DNA from: Lytechinus pictus
Taxonomy: Eukaryota > Echinodermata > Echinoidea > Temnopleuroida > Toxopneustidae
Direction of reading: 5' to 3'
Length of the DNA stretch: 64,000 bases
NCBI RefSeq assembly: GCF_037042905.1
Contig: NC_087257.1
Coordinates: 17,189,001-17,253,000, forward strand
Shown: positions 36,101-45,494 of the stretch, one piece after another
How positions within the stretch are numbered: the stretch's first letter is position 1
Layout of the letters: the number at the start of each line of letters is the position of its first letter
Position numbers and translations under genes: made by a program
Notes under the pieces: model-generated
The model's input: only the letters and a program-made list of their open reading frames with translations
What the model was told of the DNA's origin: nothing
The model's database searches: none

Positions 36101-37487
36101 GTTGCTCTCATTTCTGCGTCACCCCTCTCCATGGCGTTACTCACCGATAGTGGGCCTCGTTCGTGGCATATAGCTAGTGATGAAATCAAGAAAGCTTGTC
36201 GAGAGGCCGGTGCTTACTGCAGACAGCATGGCCATGATATATCAGCAATCGCCCTGAAATACAGTATCTCACATACGGATGTTCCACTGACACTGATAGG
36301 AATGGATAGGTATCGGTTTTTACTCTTCTACAAGACCTCTGTAACATTTTTGTTTGTTCTGTTTAATAGCACCTTTAAAATCCCACTATAGCCTGGTTCA
36401 GACAAGCTTACCTGTCCAGTAAACCACTCTTTAATAGGTTTCCATTTTATTTCTTTATTGCGCCATGAACGTTTAATAAATGAACATCAATGATAATAAT
36501 ATTCATGATAGCAATTATTGCAATGATGATGATGAGGAGGAGGGGGAGGAATATTAAGAAAATCCGGAAACTTATAAGGTGTTTAAGAGTTTAAATCTAA
36601 GCACTTACAGTTCATTGTTCCAAGGTCTGAGCATTCGATAAAAAAACTTTCACTGTTTTGTTTCCGTCTCATTTGTCTCTAAAAGTTATTCGTTAATGTA
36701 AACGAAGATTCATGTTTGAATACTCCTTCGAAAAACTGACGTACATGCATGCCTCCTTGATTTTGTAAAGAACAATTATATGAGATATCCAATCCTAATA
36801 TATGTTGATGATTGTGAACGTATTTTGGATTGGATGTAGCTATAGGCTATACATATACAAATGTGCGTATGAGTCCCAGAAAAACGTTTCTCGCCCGTAA
36901 GGTTACATAAAATTATATTTTACTTTCGCTCTTGATTTAGAAGAGGAGATTAACTTTTCTTCAATTTTGAATATTTCAGTAAAGACCAAGTTGACAAGAA
37001 TTTGAAAGCTGTGGAAGAGGGCTCTTCTGAAGAACCAGGACGATATTTATTCACAACAAACCTGATTAACAGGCAAGTATAAATCATGCTCAATTGACGT
37101 ATCAATTGACCCATCAATCAATAAAGTATTATTGATTACAAAAATAGGGGCAACGCCAGCACACTTTGATAAGGGATACTTGGTGACTTTTTTTCTCAAC
37201 TACATCACCATGATTACAGGGACGTCCTCTCGTTATTATTATTATTATTATTATTCATTATCATTATTATCATTATTGTTATTATTAATATTATCATTAT
37301 TCTTATTATTATCAACGTTTTTATTGTTATTATCATATTTGAAACTAAATGAATAATCATCCAGTTTCTTTCTCTTTCATCTCTTTACAATAGGTTCTTC
37401 TCATCAATAGAACAGCCAGGATGGGAAGGAATAGAAGTCAAACGATACCGCGAAGCGCTTTCTAGACTCAATGAAGCGAAGAAATAA
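27163..37487 (+). CDS. Aldo/keto reductase, L-galactose dehydrogenase-like (8 exons, 354 aa)
   Basis: NAD(P)H-dependent oxidoreductase with an AKR TIM barrel, presumed cytosolic. Exons: 27163-27271, 30197-30345, 31426-31593, 32631-32761, 34279-34381, 36092-36309, 36980-37072, 37394-37487 (stop TAA). All intron phases match and no exon contains a stop. The cofactor-side N-terminus reads KVSVIGFGGAAPLG (residues 30-42). The tetrad is visible: Asp70 and Tyr75 in DTAPYYG, Lys101 in ATKVG, His144 in QVHDVEF. ASPLSMALLTDSGP (exon 6) and IGMDSKDQVDKNL (exons 6-7) match conserved C-terminal AKR blocks. Length is normal for the family. An in-frame TAA lies about 65 nt upstream of the ATG if that stretch is unspliced, which supports the start. 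Intron 7 uses a GC donor (AACAG|GCAAGT); the rest are GT-AG. The substrate cannot be read from sequence; the plant L-galactose dehydrogenase and insect CG18547-type groups are the nearest I recognise. Introns are full of repeats, listed separately. Confidence 0.95.
27627..28202. mobile_element. Non-autonomous element, GACGAGTGGATACCAT family, copy 2 (reductase intron 1)
   Basis: Inverted ends include GGCCACTTACATTGACGAGT and the complement of GGCCACTTCCATTGACGAGT. TATGAACC is duplicated at 27619-27626 and 28203-28210. The same TACTTGTTNAGGG ladder as copy 1 occupies the right half, and GTGTTTAGGGTC occurs at about 27780. It has no coding capacity. Confidence 0.84.
28805..29540 (+). mobile_element. 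LINE reverse transcriptase C-terminal fragment in reductase intron 1
   Basis: The reading frame runs KCKIMTMPRK, KYLGLLINDKLNW, RSSLEYCCVALDPY, KIQKRFVRMVCKD and NSFYPKTMDEWNKLL, the thumb and C-terminal region of a CR1/Jockey-like reverse transcriptase. The catalytic palm and endonuclease are missing. It is same-sense with the host gene and has a remarkably long open frame for a fragment. Confidence 0.85.
30197..30345 (+). CDS. Reductase exon 2: catalytic Asp70 and Tyr75
   Basis: The exon completes the split Gly37 codon (G|GT) and runs GAAPLGKVYDADLTDE, then the DTAPYYGQGKSE active-site segment. The acceptor is TCTAATAG and the donor GTAATA. It is flanked upstream by 2.9 kb of intron holding a transposon and a LINE fragment. 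Confidence 0.93.
30864..31105. mobile_element. Palindromic MITE in reductase intron 2
   Basis: The left arm has CGGTGTTGATTTAACACC followed by CCCGGAATCTATATATGTCC; the right arm is its complement. The tips are AATGCAAAAATTC and GAGTTTTTGTAGTGC. The spacer is about 100 bp. Confidence 0.78.
31106..31335. mobile_element. Short GGCGGATCCAGG-ended element abutting the previous MITE
   Basis: It starts GCGGCGGATCCAGG and ends CCTGGATCCGCCCCC. The same end type bounds the element at 6339-8393. The interior is about 200 bp and non-coding. Confidence 0.6.
32150..32236. repeat. (CA)n / CACACCCACCTTAACAC repeat in reductase intron 3
   Basis: Short tandem CACACCCACCTTAACACC units followed by a pure CA run. 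Confidence 0.9.
32631..32761 (+). CDS. Reductase exon 4: active-site His144
   Basis: The exon opens with VHDVEF, where His is the fourth member of the AKR tetrad, and ends in phase 2 (AG|GTACGT). Its last residues IGITGYPIQVL form the next barrel strand, a conserved family block. A 1.2-kb minisatellite begins just after the donor. Confidence 0.93.
32790..33945. repeat. GTCACAAACTTGTGTAAC minisatellite in reductase intron 4
   Basis: More than 15 diverged units combining GTCACAAACTTGTGTAAC with GGAGACCCAATTNAGGTTTT-like spacers, about 50-110 bp long. Two adjacent ~115-130-bp units (from about 33259 and 33388) are almost identical. Fragments continue past the MITE to about 34230. Confidence 0.85.
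33946..34090. mobile_element. GGGGCCCGTTTCA MITE inside the intron 4 minisatellite
   Basis: Inverted ends GGGGCCCGTTTCA and TGAAACGGGCCCC. The inner palindrome pairs GCCATTATGGCAACTACCAT with its complement. It interrupts the CACAAACTTGTG repeat array, so it is younger than the array. Confidence 0.78.
34440..34770. repeat. GCACAATGTGACGTATCAAATA minisatellite in reductase intron 5
   Basis: Loose units of 25-40 bp alternate TTGCACAA with TGACGTATCAAATA variants (TGACGTGTCAAATA, TGACACATCAAAATA, TGATATATCAATATG). It is distinct from the intron 4 array. Confidence 0.6.
35605..36030 (-). mobile_element. LINE 3' UTR fragment, copy 1 (reductase intron 5)
   Basis: On the minus strand this is closely similar to 54912-55315 (+). 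Both contain GAGGGGCCCACATTGTACAA, GCATTGCTTTTTAGTGGGTC and a tail of AATAAATTTGAATTTGAA words. The A/T-rich terminal repeats fit a non-LTR 3' end. No coding part is visible. Confidence 0.7.
36980..37072 (+). CDS. Reductase exon 7, ending at a GC splice donor
   Basis: Acceptor ATATTTCAG|T completes Ser. The exon reads KDQVDKNLKAVEEG and ends ...CTGATTAACAG|GCAAGT. The next exon starts ...ACAATAG|G and restores Arg, giving LINRFFSSIEQPGWEGIEVKR. No GT donor nearby keeps this frame, so a GC-AG intron is the simplest reading. Confidence 0.85.
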
Positions 37488-38101
37488 TCACCATCGAAAA
37501 TAACCCCAGCAATTGACCTATAAAAGCCCGTATCAACTTGCGGGATCCGGCCACCGATATTAGAGACTGAGATTTGCGTATTAAATTGCAATAACAGTAA
37601 CTTTAAACTATTATTATGTGGCAAACAATGTGTCTACCGACTTATTTTCAAATTATACACGATTTCACCTGTTGTCTGACGTTACTTCGATTTATTATTG
37701 TTGTTATTATTATCATTAGTGTTATACTAATGCATCCGTAAACGTAGGCCTATATATCCTACGAATGCCTAGAGTATTTCCACTTATAAACAATATGCAA
37801 TATAATACCTTAAACTGGTGATTTGTGAGGTGTCATTTTTTTTTCTCACAGGGTATATGTACTTTATATATCGTACGGAAAATAAGTGAGATAATGTTGA
37901 AATTGTAGGACTACGTAAGAAAAGCGGAAGCAAATTAATATGAATTGAATTGGCTATGATTTTGAATTATTATGGGCCTATCCCGATAGGAAGAAATGCC
38001 ACACAGTGTGTTAACATAGTGGACGTACTGTGTGAATGTGTTCCATACTGTTATGTTGCAATGCTCAAATTTAACGGTTCGGTGTAAAAACTGGAAGAGG
38101 A

Positions 38102-39100
38102 AAAAATGGCAGAGGTAAAAATGGCAGAGGTGAAAATGGCAGAGGTAATAATGGCAGATGTAATAATGGCAGATGTAGTAATGGCAGAGGTAATAATGGC
38201 AGAGGTAAAAATGGCAGAGGTAAAAATGGCAGAGGTAGTAATGGCAGAGGTAAAAATGGTAAAGGTAATAATGGCAGAGGTGAAAATGGCAATTTTACCT
38301 GTGCCATTATTACCTCTGCCATTGATTTTGACCTCTGCCATTTTTACATCTGCCATTATTAATCCTGCCAATTTGACCTCTGCCATTTTTACATCTGCCA
38401 TTATTAATCCTGCCAATTTTACCTCTGCCATTGCTGTTTGCAGTGTGTGAGGGTGTGTGCATGTGTGTACACATAATGGACTATGTGAATGTAATCCATA
38501 CCGTTGGAATGCTCAAATTGAACAGTGTGGACTGTGTAAATGCTCACAGTGTATTCACATGGTGGACTACGTGTGATTCACACTGATAAAAAGCTCAAAT
38601 TAAACAGTGGAATCACAGTTTCACATAGTCCACTATGTGAACACATTGAAAATACACTTTGATCACACACTGTGAATAAACTATGAACCCACTGTGAACA
38701 CACCATGAGCAGGGTTTAGCCTTTCTCTTTTCAATTTCTCAATCTCAAATTTTTACTGTTCCCCTTTACGCCTGAAAGTGAAAAGAACAGTTGTTCTTTT
38801 CATTAAAAATGGCAGAGGTAGTAAGGGCAGAGGTAAAAATTGCAGAGGTAAAAATGGCAAAGGTAATAATGGCAGAGGTGAAAATGGCAATTTAACCTGT
38901 GCCATTATTACCTCTGCCATTGATTTTTGCAGTGTGTGAGGGTATATGCATGTGTGTACACATAGTGGACTATGTGAATGTAATCCATACTACTGGAATG
39001 CTCAAATTGAACAGTGTGGACTGTGCAAGTGATTACAGTGTGTTCAAATTTTTACTGTTCCCCTTTACGCCTGAAAGTGAAAAGAACAGTTGTTCGTTTT
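38102..39100. repeat. Strand-switching ATGGCAGAGGTAAAA minisatellite and duplicated flank
   Basis: About thirteen head-to-tail 15-bp units (38104-38290) face about nine inverted units (38297-38430), making a large palindrome. CACTGTGTGAACACA-type sequence follows. A shorter copy of the palindrome and flank recurs at 38808-39098, ending in the same CCCCTTTACGCCTGAAAGTG block. Repeat-peptide frames on both strands are artefacts. Confidence 0.85.
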
Positions 39101-40517
39101 ATTACATCTTCCCCCTCCCTTCAAAATATGATGGCGCAAGAAGTACAGGAGCACGACCGAAACAGCAAAGATGGAGATTGTTTGATTCATTGGCATTCAC
39201 CAATTTATTTCAGATTCGTATACTCTGTATATACATACAATTCAAATAACATAAATTTACATTTAGATGAATAATTAATGAAAACGATGAAAATACGTAT
39301 TTGCAATTAATCTGGGAAATTGCACAGATGAGAGGATACGGGGTAATACCGATTTGATTATGTAACTAAAATGCTGGTCAATTGTTGGTCATATTTTTTC
39401 AACAGTTGAGCAAAATTTACCTCTGCATTCGATTAATTATTTTCAGGATTGCTTAATTTGGGCACATGTGTGTTCAATGATGACTTGTGTGCGGCAACTA
39501 TTCCCTGGACAACTATAGGTCAATGAGAAACAAAATATATTGAGCTATTTTCACTTATCAAAAGTTCTAATGACCAACAATGTTTGGGCAATGAAACGTA
39601 TGCGACCCAAAGCTAGTTAAGGGATAATATTGTTAACAAGCATCATTCAGATATTTTTTCTTTTTATAAAAACAGAAATACAATATCCAATATAACATAT
39701 CAATGAAGCCAAAATTGCACACATTTGCAAAACATTTGTAATGATTATTTTGTATCAAAGTTTACATAGTTTTGAAGTAAATTTACAGGCCTTTCCGAGT
39801 CATAAATAAGTGCGTGCCACATGCATACAATCATTGTGTGATAGGCCCCAGTCATTGTTTAATGGTAGGTGACTTGTCCGGCTACAGCAACAAGGTTAAT
39901 GCACTCCCAGAATCTCTTTTAACCAACCAGATAGTTGGTTAAGATATAAACCTACAAGCTGTTGGTTAAAAAAATATTTTGCATGCAGCTTTGTTCTTAA
40001 CCAACAGTTGGTAGGTTCATATTTTAACAAACATAAATTTTTAGGTAGGTTGGTTAAAATTTGAACCTCCTGGGTGCGAGCAGGCAAATTTAACTCTCGT
40101 CATACGCTAAGTACGTTGAAATGATTACATTGACGCTTGTTCGAATCATCCGGAGTTAATCATACCCTGCTAACAGATTGTTGATTCCTAACACATGCAA
40201 ATCTATATAATCGGCATCGGTTGATTTCAAGTTCGGTGTAGAATAGATGCTGGTGTTGGAAGCACAGTTTGATTGTCTTCTCCAGCTTCATATCCCGTAA
40301 TTTGAGTTTTTACAAATATGGTTCAAATAGCATTATTGACAGTTCACCACCTTGTGAGCTTCATCAGAGGACCATCTATATATTACATTTGGTGCGCATA
40401 CTGGAATAAAAACGACCTAAAATAATGACCAATAGCGAAAGATAAACACCGAACTTGAAGTGGAAATCATCTATCGCCTTGTGTACATGTATGTGATCCG
40501 GGTGAAGGAGCCAAATC
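39101..40517. other. Intergenic, with a TTGGTTAA-word cluster
   Basis: At 39915-40070, TTAACCAAC and GTTGGTTAA words alternate in both orientations with ATAAACCTAC, a probable diverged foldback repeat. The rest is unassigned. Confidence 0.4.
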
Positions 40518-40680
40518 AGGGGAACGTTTCATCGACATTTTTATCTGACAACTATGTTGGTTAAAAAAAAAATCCTTGATTTTGATTGGCTGAGGAGCAC
40601 CGTTACTATTGTAACTGTCGGGTGAAAGAGGACTTGTCGAATATATCGTCCGACAAATCATGCCATGAAACGCTCCACTC
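40518..40680. mobile_element. GAACGTTTCAT MITE downstream of the minus-strand gene
   Basis: Ends GGGGAACGTTTCAT and ATGAAACGCTCC are inverted. The core has TTGATTTTGATTGGCTGAGG and GTCCGACAA words that are shared with 58214-58354. Confidence 0.65.
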
Positions 40681-40904
40681 ATGATGGTCTTGACTAGCAT
40701 TTTGAACAGGAGGGAATCTCTAGTTTTCAGAGGGTAACATTGACATTGATTAAAGGCATTATGTAGACTTCCCAGACCAATAAAGCAATTGCAACACCTC
40801 GACATCATTATAGTTGATAATGGTCATCATATTGCTGGTTATCGCACTATACGCACTACTTTCCACGACCGCGACAACATCACTGTTCTTCATACTAACA
40901 ATCA

Positions 40905-43900
40905 TCATAAATCGCTCGATATATCGCTAGATATCGTGCTATACGGACTTCCCCCACGACCTCGACTGTTCTTCATATGAAAGTGATCATGCCACGCACC
41001 AAACTCATTGTCCCTTGCCTCAAGGTCCTTGGTCTTCTTGGACACTTTGGCTACTTCATTGGCGACCTTCTCTTCGAATATGAGTTTCTTTTCCGCTTCT
41101 TCTCTCTCCTTCTTTCGCCGGAGACGCTCCTGCTTCTCGAGCGCCCACTTCTGAGTAAGGGTATCCTCGACGTTGTCCATGAGAACTGTGGTTGGTGATC
41201 GATTGCGAGCTCGATATCGCTATGGATTGAATGCAAAACAGAGAGAGGGGCGTGTTATTAATTAAGATAGATACAACCTGGTAAAAAAAAGAGGTAGCCT
41301 TAATTGTTTGAGCAAATTAAAAAGTTTAACTACGACGGCATTTGAAGATACTGACGTTTGTGTGAAAGATGGTGGGAAAGATGATGATATTTTTGGTTTT
41401 TTTTCTGAAGTGTTTTATTCATTAACCAAAATGTCATAATCACGTACAATACAGATGTCAGTAAATTCCATATATATTGTGAATGGCAAATTACCCCCAA
41501 CAAAAAATAATAAATGAATCAAATAAAATAAATAGATAACATTACAGAGAAAGTGCTGAAAATAATATTCAGTGATCTGTTAACTTCAACATTTTTTTTT
41601 CTTGAAATGATGGACTCACCTTCCCAAACTGCTCCGTTCATAATTATGGAATTTCATATTCCCTTTACTTAAGGCAGTATATTTTATGTCCATTACAGAT
41701 GGGACATTACCGTATGATGAATAACCGATTATTAATGGTGATGACGATAATGAGGATAACAATAGTAAATAACGATAACTTTAATACTACCGTAATACTA
41801 CGGAAGAGTAGTAGTAGATGATGATGATGAAGACGAAGAAGAAAAAGAAGAATACTAATTAAAATTATTACAAGAAGGAGAAGATGGGGAATGGGGAGAA
41901 AGAAAGAGAAGATGATGACCAAAGAAAAGGGGGTGATTTTTTTACCGAGAATTCTCCGGACGGCGACGGCCACTTGCCCTTCGGATGGTGTAAGTGTTGT
42001 TCAAATTTTGGAGGTTGCTTTAGAACATCTCGGCCTATCTGGATACCGTTAAACCGGTCCGAAAGTGGAGGAGGAAGACCATACACTGTAAGAAAAGAAA
42101 AGAAAATATCAGCCGGAAAGAAGAGAAATTAATTGGATCTACAGGTAGTCTGTAATATATATTTATATACCATCTTCAGTAAGCCGTTATTTTTTGCTGA
42201 AGATGATGATGATAATGATAATGTTGGAGATGATGATGACTTTGATGACGACGGTTTACCGATGTGATGACTGAAGATGATGGTGATGATGAATGTGTCC
42301 ATATTTTTTTTTTGTGTGTGTGTGTGCGGGGGGGGGGGGGGGGGTGGTGATGATGGTGACCAAGGAGATAATGATAAATAGTTACTGATGATGAAGATGA
42401 AAATAATGGTGATTATTGGCAAGCGAAAATAGTTACGTTCATAAACTGCAATTGATTATGTTCTGATGATATATTATTTCTACTATGCTTATTTCTATAT
42501 TTTTTGTGCGAGCGTGAAAAAAATCAAAATAAGAAATAGATCCTTCTCGTATCTTATCATGTAATGGTACGTAGAGTTTGAATGAAATACAACAAAAGGG
42601 GAAAAGGAAAATAAATAATATTCAGTTGGTTGACTTACCTATATCCATATTATCTGTTTTAAACTTAATATTGTAAGGATCCTTGTCGCTGGCTGTTAAA
42701 AACTCGGGTAAACCAAGAGGGCCGAGGGGCGGATACTGAGAAAAAAATAAACAAAACAAAATGATGATTAATATTTTGATGTTTTATATGACCGACGCCT
42801 AATCACTTTCATAAGGAGATGATGTGAACCATATAAGGACAACGAGTGAAAGCGGGGGGGGGGGGGGGGGTGGTCACTGTCACTTTCATTACTCTTATAG
42901 GAGTGACGTCAAGGACATTTGTTTAAATATTTTTAAGAAAACACATCTCATTTTTACTTTTCATTTTGTTGGTATATTCTAGATCACGTCATAAACCAGA
43001 CAGAGTAATCTAGAATGTCATGCATCACTTCTGAGATTTGTTTCTTAACCATAAGTGATGTGCTTAGAGATAAATCCGAGTTAGAGTTAAAAATAATCTA
43101 TAAGGCTGATTTGCTAAACCTGTATATGAAATTCAAATATTCGCCTGGCCAGTAATAAAAAAGAATTTATTTGAAAAATTTAGAGTGGCTCAAACTAATA
43201 TACTTGAAACAATCACTAGACAAGTCCACAAGATCATGGTTCATTTCTCCAGCCAAAAGATGCCATTCAGCCTCCACCCCAACCCAAAAACGCCCCCAGA
43301 AAAAAAGACTTTCACCATGGTGAGTATATCATGAAGCGTCTTGTCAGGGAAAGTCACTGTCAAATTTGATCTGAGCCAATCAGATGCAAGGATTTCAGTA
43401 GCTTATAACAGTTTTCGATAGAAATCACTGACTTTTTAATTCATGAAATGCTCCCCAGGATAACTACCCGAGACCATGCTCACCTGTCTAAAGTCATGCA
43501 GTTGAGGATTCTCAAACTTCTCCTTGGGATGTACAAGTGTCTTTACGGCTTCTTTCCTCGCTTGGTCCGAGTCTGGGATATTGAACCTCGTGAGGATCTT
43601 CCTGCTCCTCGGTCGCGGTGGCTGTAAGATCTTAGGTAGCGTCACCGTTGGCTTCTCTGTCGTTGTCTGGGCCACCTTCTTCTCTCCGGGGAAGGTTCCC
43701 CAGCGCCAAGGCTGCATCGATTCGCGCGTGTTACGTTTCGGCGGTTTGGGCATGTATCTCTGCAGGGTGAAATCGGGTGGCGGCCGCTTCCAGATGTCAT
43801 CCAGTTTCTCGGAAGGACGGATCAGGTAGGAGTCGCTTCTTGTCACCAGAAGGTCCTGCCCGGCTTGGTACTTGGACTTGTCACTGAGGGTCACAGTGCC

Positions 43901-44017
43901 GTGGTTCAAGACCGAGGTTGTTCTGTGATGGCCTCCCGTTATTGCTCGGTCTGCAGTTGGACCAAGCCGCTTTGACTTGGTCCCAGGAATTGCGCTTCTT
44001 GAATGCACCATTGTCAT
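40905..44017 (-). CDS. Uncharacterised proline-rich / coiled-coil protein (4 coding exons, 361 aa)
   Basis: I do not recognise this family. Coding exons in transcript order: 44017-43484, 42735-42639, 42085-41946, 41219-40905 (stop included). Splices read ...DFRQ|YPPLGPLGLPEF (phase 0, donor GTGAGC), DMDI G|TG YGLPPP (phase 1, donor GTAAGT), GEFS|RYRARNRS (phase 0, donor GTAAAA, acceptor after a CT-rich tract). An in-frame TGA lies 18 nt upstream of the ATG, which fixes the start. Residues 1-178 are basic and Pro-rich (KRPPPDFTLQRYMPKPPKR). Residues 179-257 hold proline turns and a WPSPSGEF block. Residues 281-330 are a strongly charged predicted coiled coil (QERLRRKKEREEAEKKL). The tail is Gly/Ser-rich. 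There is no signal peptide or membrane segment. A CTGCAG acceptor-like site near 44090 suggests a further 5' UTR exon upstream. The composition would suit a cytoskeletal or ciliary protein, but that is only a guess. Confidence 0.82.
41710..41880. repeat. GAT/AAG-rich microsatellite in intron 3 of the minus-strand gene
   Basis: Runs of GATGATGATGA, GAAGAAGAAAAAG and TAATACTACCG. A further GATGATG/GATAATG tract and a run of about 18 G lie at 42200-42390 in intron 2. Confidence 0.85.
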
Positions 44018-44167
44018 GGCGTCCTTCTGGATTATCGGTCTTCAGTGAGGCTTGGAGACAGATTGTCCCAAAAACTTAGGGGTTTACACCTGCAGAAAAT
44101 GGAGATGGCCAAAGATGAGCCTCTTTTTAAAAATATTTTGTTGATTTGATTGGCAATTATATTGATA

Positions 44168-45494
44168 CATCCCAGAAGGAAAAACCAGTAAGACCAGTAA
44201 GAATTTTTACTGGTTTCCAGTAGAATTTTACTGGTTTCCAGTATATTTTTACTGGGCCAATTGATTTTTAACTGGACCAGTAAAAATCAACTGGGGACCA
44301 GTTCAAACAATTGCATTCCAGTTGAAGCAATTAGTAATACCAGTTAAATTGTTTTTCATCAAACTGGTGTTTCTGGTCCAATAAATGGTTTCCAGTAGAT
44401 TTTTACTGGTTTCCAGTATATGTTTACTGGACCAGTTGATTTTTAACTGGACCAGTAAAAATCAACTGGAGACCAGTTCAAACAATTGCATTCCAGTTGA
44501 AGCAAAGTAGTAATACCAGTTAAATTGTTTTTCATCAAACTGGTGTTACTGGTCCAATAAATAATGACTTTATTTCAAGTCAGATCATTTGACGAATTAT
44601 GGCAAATGAATCTTGCAATTCAGAGAAAGTTATTATCGTTATCATTGTTATCATCATTCTTCTTATAATTATCATAATGATTTTATTATTATGATTATTA
44701 TGATCATTGTTGTCATCATTCTTATTACTGTTATCATTGTTATCGATATTGCAATAATTATTATTAATATCATAATTATATCAAGTATTAACATTATCAT
44801 TAAAATAATTATTTCCTTTAATTATGATTAAGATCAAAGCAAGATATATTCCTCTGATATAGTCAACTGGTCTAAAGTATAATTGTTTGAAATTAAACTG
44901 GTCAAGACCAGTAGTACCAGTAATTCTGATGATGCTGATCACGTGGTTTACCTCATTTGCATATTTCCTATTTTAAAAAGAAAAATCAGGATTTAGAATG
45001 GAATATCCTTGCAATGGCACTCATTATTGTTTAAAAACTTTCCAAATAAGTGTGTGAACTAATTCACAATGAAAATGTGTAATTTCATATATCACATTTA
45101 AAATAACAGCAGAAAGATTAATTTACTAACCATCTTTTCCATCATATTTCACTGACCATGGTATATAACAAACATAATGCATGCAATAAATTGATCCAGT
45201 AAGACCAATACGAGAACCAGTTCGACCAGTTCGAGGACCAGTCAGACCAGTAGAAAATACCAGTAAAGACCAGCTTGATACCAGTATGGAGACCAGTAAC
45301 AACCACCAGAAACAAGACCAGTATAAAATTCCAGTATTTCAAGACCAGTTTAATTTTTAACTGGACCAGTAAAATTTTAAGTGGACCAGTATGACCAGTT
45401 AGACCAGTAAACCGATGTTCCAATTTCCAGAGTTACCAGTTAAAATTCTACTGGTCTAACTGGTCCAGTGGAACTGGTTTTTCCTTCTGGGATG
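44168..45494. mobile_element. Foldback element with 22-bp perfect inverted ends and ACCAGT repeats
   Basis: Termini CATCCCAGAAGGAAAAACCA and the exact complement at the right. The arms consist of dozens of ACCAGT/ACTGGT words. Within the left arm a ~177-bp unit is tandemly duplicated (44211-44387 and 44388-44565). The centre is a TTATCATTATT-type microsatellite (44630-44830). No target duplication was found with confidence. Confidence 0.75.

Noticed and set aside
38051-38450. Repeat-peptide frames (MAEVKMAEV and its antisense)
   Set aside because: They arise because the 15-bp minisatellite unit has no stop codon; both strands are open for the same reason.
41051-41236. Alternative frame of the last exon (RSGRSRSRSVSGERRREKK)
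   Set aside because: It looks like an RS domain, but the splice phase from the preceding exon selects the other frame, which gives a coiled coil ending at a stop.
43524-43829. 101-codon plus-strand frame
   Set aside because: It is the antisense shadow of exon 1 of the minus-strand gene.
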